A stretch of DNA of 64,000 nucleotides from Chitinophaga arvensicola (GTDB taxonomy: Bacteria > Bacteroidota > Bacteroidia > Chitinophagales > Chitinophagaceae): NCBI RefSeq assembly GCF_900110835.1, contig NZ_FOJG01000002.1, forward strand, positions 1,392,979 through 1,456,978. Direction: 5' to 3'. Of this stretch, positions 61,661 to 64,000 are shown piece by piece. Below the pieces are notes generated by a model, which made no database searches, was not told where the DNA came from, and saw only the letters and a list, made by a program, of their open reading frames with translations. A program made the translations under genes and the position numbers. Position 1 is the first letter of the stretch. Each line of letters starts with the position of its first letter.

Positions 61661-62713
61661 TTATACTGCTTTATCTTCCGGATGCTGCCCTCCTTCCGGG
61701 GATGCCGGCAGATCTGTCTGTTCATTTACGGTACCTGCCGCCACCTCTTCTTCCGCATGCCCTTCTTCGCTGGTGGTGTTGAAAGTTTCCACATATTTCT
61801 GCTCTTTTTTGCGGCTGAACATACGTTTAAAAAATCCGATCAGCGCCATAAAGCCCAGTGCAATGAACTTCCAGCCAGCTGCCAGGTATTTCAGGATAAT
61901 AGCAAAGAACCCTACTTTCGCCAATACTTTTCCAGCTACCAGTCCACCGATAGACCATGCCGCCACATTATCAACTTTAGGATCAAAATCAAAGTAGGTA
62001 TTTCCATCCGTAAAAGTAGCCATGTGCAGTACTTTACTGATATCAGCTTTTACCATTGGTAATTCGCTCATTTTACAAACGGCATTCAGCGACAGCACAC
62101 CATGCCGACCCAGGATACGGATCTCATAGTTCAGCGTATGAGCGCCTTCCTGGTCATCGAAACGGATTTCCTTTGCCCAGTGTAACACTTTATTCTGCTT
62201 GTCGTAAAAAGGCTGCTGTGCCCATCCAATCAGGTGAATACCGGAATAACCCTGTTTAGCGCGTTCCTCATTGGATGCCTGTTCTCCTTCCTGGAGATTC
62301 TTCATCATTTCTTTATAGTCAATCTTTTCCGCATCGTCATCTTTTACATAACCGATGTCTTCATACTCCACCACAAACGCATAACTGCTATCTGCAAAAG
62401 GATCTGAGTTTTCTGGAAAAATCATCCCCAGTGTATTGCTGGAACTTTCCGGCGGATTGCCCCAGAGAGTAGTCAGCACATACTGGCTCTGCTTCTTGTT
62501 CAGAAATTTAAATCCGGCAGGCACTTTTATTTCAGCTTTACCACCTTCCAGTTTGATACTACCGGTTTCATAGTGTTGGGCTTTTTTAACGGAATCCACA
62601 AAGTTGTTCATCTCTCTTTGAAAAATCTCCGTAGAATCTTCTGTGGTGGTAATGGGGGCGGCAGACAAATGCGAGGTCACAAACAGGCATGCTGCCAGAA
62701 ACAAGTACTTCAT
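61661..62713 (-). CDS. DUF2167 membrane protein
   Basis: 350 residues. A signal peptide (1-18, ends LSAAP) precedes the DUF2167 domain, which includes KLEGGKAEIKVPAGFKFLNK, WGNPPESSSNTLGMIFP, GIHLIGWAQQPFYDKQNKVL and FDDQEGAHTLNYEIRILGRH. Two hydrophobic segments near the end (about 255-298) anchor it, followed by a basic stretch and a Glu-rich tail. The family is common but its role unknown. Confidence 0.9.
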   Translation of the reverse strand: MKYLFLAACLFVTSHLSAAPITTTEDSTEIFQREMNNFVDSVKKAQHYETGSIKLEGGKAEIKVPAGFKFLNKKQSQYVLTTLWGNPPESSSNTLGMIFPENSDPFADSSYAFVVEYEDIGYVKDDDAEKIDYKEMMKNLQEGEQASNEERAKQGYSGIHLIGWAQQPFYDKQNKVLHWAKEIRFDDQEGAHTLNYEIRILGRHGVLSLNAVCKMSELPMVKADISKVLHMATFTDGNTYFDFDPKVDNVAAWSIGGLVAGKVLAKVGFFAIILKYLAAGWKFIALGFMALIGFFKRMFSRKKEQKYVETFNTTSEEGHAEEEVAAGTVNEQTDLPASPEGGQHPEDKAV

Positions 62714-62805
62714 TATAGGTTAATTTGTGTTTACGGCGCTAATTTGCGATAAAAAAATCAGATCATAAAATAGCAGAGAAACATTACAACTAAAGTAGGG
62801 GGCAG

Positions 62806-63405
62806 CTAGATAAGTTTTCGCAATTCTTTCCCGGCACCTTTATGCCCCGCATCCGCCGCCTTCTCAAAATAATACCTGGCCCAACGGGCGGATAAACCCA
62901 CACCTTCACCAAACTTATAACAAAGCGCAAGGTTGTACATTGCCCTGGCATCCTGCTTTGCAGCCGCCAGCCTATACCAAATCACCGCCTGTTGCTGATC
63001 CTGCGCCACTCCATAGCCATAAAAATAACTGTATCCCAATTCCCGTTTCGCCTCGATATCCCCCTGTTTTGCCGAAAGCCGGAACCATTTAACAGCCCGT
63101 TCATGATCCTGGTTTACATACTCTCCTTTCCTGAAAAAAAGTGCTACGTTATACTGAGCATCCATATGCCCCTGCATGGCTGCTTTCAGGTACCAGTAAA
63201 AAGCGGCTTCAACATTTTTGGCTACTCCCTTGCCAAAATCATAACAGGTACCTGTATAAAACTGGGCTCTTCTATGACCAGCGGAAGCAGCTGTCTCCCA
63301 CAATGAAAATATCTTTTTCCAATTCCGCCTTTTAGTGGAACCGGAAAAAGCATATTGATATGCTAAAAGAAATAGCGCCTGTTGCTTCCTTTTACTGAGT
63401 GGCAT
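62806..63405 (-). CDS. Sel1-repeat protein
   Basis: 199 residues, built from about five Sel1-like (TPR-related) repeats: FYTGTCYDFGKGVAKNVEAA, FYWYLKAAMQGHMDAQYNVAL, FFRKGEYVNQDHERAVKWFRL, YSYFYGYGVAQDQQQAVIWY and LCYKFGEGVGLSARWARYYF. Such repeats mediate protein contacts. No signal peptide is seen, so a cytoplasmic role is likely. Confidence 0.9.
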   Translation of the reverse strand: MPLSKRKQQALFLLAYQYAFSGSTKRRNWKKIFSLWETAASAGHRRAQFYTGTCYDFGKGVAKNVEAAFYWYLKAAMQGHMDAQYNVALFFRKGEYVNQDHERAVKWFRLSAKQGDIEAKRELGYSYFYGYGVAQDQQQAVIWYRLAAAKQDARAMYNLALCYKFGEGVGLSARWARYYFEKAADAGHKGAGKELRKLI

Positions 63406-63455
63406 CCTTTAAATTTATTCTTTTTGAATAACAGGGCCAATAAACACTGAAAAAT

Positions 63456-63502
63456 AAAATGACGAAGCGCCTCACTGACTGATAAGGACACTTCGTCATT
63501 TT
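63456..63502 (-). terminator. Terminator after the TipAS-domain gene
   Basis: A perfect 12-bp stem (63456-63467 with 63491-63502) and a 23-base loop; the flanking A and T runs suit either direction. It lies 30 bases past the TipAS stop. Confidence 0.8.
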
Positions 63503-63531
63503 TTCAAAGAGCAATATCTGTATTTCAGTTT

Positions 63532-64000
63532 TTACCGCAGATTTCTCTGTACATAGACGCGGATTGCCTGTTGCATGAATAAACCAAATGCCGGATTGGC
63601 TAAGCCATTTACTTTCGTATATCGTTCATCGTTAGCCAACAAATCACCTAGTCCTTCATAAGTTGCTGCCTGGTTACCTGTTTTGCCCCAGAATTGCAGG
63701 ATATAACCGTAATGCAGGGCTATCTCCTGCTGTACCTGTTCACTGGCAGGGTCCAGGTGCGATGCGGCTGCCAGTCGCTCCCAATTAGATTTAAACCCCT
63801 CCTGCAATTGCTGATAGCTGTCTGTATCCATCTGCAATAGCTGCTTTTCTGTATGTGCTACCTGCTCCGGCCATTTTGACTGCGCCTCCCGGCGCCAGGC
63901 TTCCGCCTGTTCTTTGGGTAAGCCTGCATATAAATCTTCTACATTCATGTTTACTTTGTTTTTCAGGTGAAAAAGTGTTTTTTCTACTGTAGCCACCAGC
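63532..64000 (-). CDS. TipAS-domain MerR-type regulator, C-terminal part (cut by window edge)
   Basis: The frame is open to the right edge (Leu-Val-Ala-Thr-Val before the apparent start), so only the C-terminal part of the gene is present. It contains the TipAS antibiotic-recognition domain (VEDLYAGLPKEQAEAWRREA, then NWERLAAASHLDPASEQVQQ, YGYILQFWGK, ANDERYTKVNGLANPAFGLF), which in TipAL binds thiopeptide-like antibiotics and is normally joined to a MerR HTH. The missing N-terminus beyond the edge probably carries the HTH. Confidence 0.85.
   Translation of the reverse strand, partial: LVATVEKTLFHLKNKVNMNVEDLYAGLPKEQAEAWRREAQSKWPEQVAHTEKQLLQMDTDSYQQLQEGFKSNWERLAAASHLDPASEQVQQEIALHYGYILQFWGKTGNQAATYEGLGDLLANDERYTKVNGLANPAFGLFMQQAIRVYVQRNLR

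Noticed and set aside
1..64000. CRISPR array, tRNA or rRNA genes, insertion sequences
   Set aside because: No regular direct repeats with spacers, no cloverleaf or rRNA-like stretch, and no transposase frame were seen.

Overview
The window looks like a chromosomal stretch from a Bacteroidota member of the Chitinophaga type. The evidence is an ECF sigma / FecR / SusC(STN)-SusD locus, TlpA-DUF4369 thioredoxins, FtsX/MacB-PCD permeases, SnoaL and AIM24 genes, and lanthipeptide precursors with a K-L-x-L-x-K leader motif. Shine-Dalgarno sites are mostly weak, and TAnnTTTG-like -7 boxes are present. The genus is an inference. No rRNA, tRNA, IS element or CRISPR array was seen.

Layout. (1) 1-4760, minus: an OmpR/histidine-kinase pair followed by a TolC-like protein and the start of an RND pump. 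(2) 5007-6446, plus: a GH29 fucosidase. (3) 6528-17149, minus: an ECF sigma factor and FecR anti-sigma factor, a terminator, then a tight five-gene operon susC-susD-tlpA-tlpA-tlpA. (4) 17330-31387: a tricorn-like S41 protease, a fatty acid hydroxylase, a GH16 glucanase, an SDR-ALDH-AraC operon, two unknown secreted proteins, an FtsX-type ABC permease, a double universal stress protein and an orphan NarL-type regulator. (5) 31497-36677: a compact class I lanthipeptide cluster. lanC and two precursor genes run on the minus strand, and lanB plus a third, 44-residue precursor run on the plus strand. A perfect 15-bp inverted repeat lies between the precursors and lanC. (6) 36749-45517: single genes (SRAP-like protein, lipocalin, CAT-like acetyltransferase with a HAD hydrolase, Crp/Fnr regulator, basic-secretory-protein metallopeptidase, SnoaL-monooxygenase fusion, MORN protein, collagen-like lipoprotein). 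(7) 46048-59154: a 15-gene Ter stress island made of two converging operons. The plus operon is HAD, phosphoribosyltransferase, TerD, TerD, TelA and an unknown protein. The minus operon is TerD, TerD, two TerY-type vWA proteins, AIM24, vWA-zinc ribbon, PP2C, kinase and TerC. (8) 59240-64000: SGNH hydrolase, DoxX, DUF4287, SnoaL, DUF2167, Sel1 and a TipAS-domain regulator cut by the window edge.

How the genes work together. The sigma/FecR/STN set is a standard cell-surface signalling circuit that would switch on glycan or other nutrient uptake. The Ter island combines Ca2+-binding TerD proteins, a TerC membrane protein, the vWA/PP2C/kinase triad and a small nucleotide-type enzyme pair; this matches the Ter stress systems predicted by comparative genomics, which remain poorly understood biochemically. 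The lanthipeptide cluster has modification enzymes and three candidate substrates but no dedicated exporter or leader protease nearby. The strongest candidates for something undescribed are the three-precursor divergent lanthipeptide cluster and the unknown or variant components of the Ter island.
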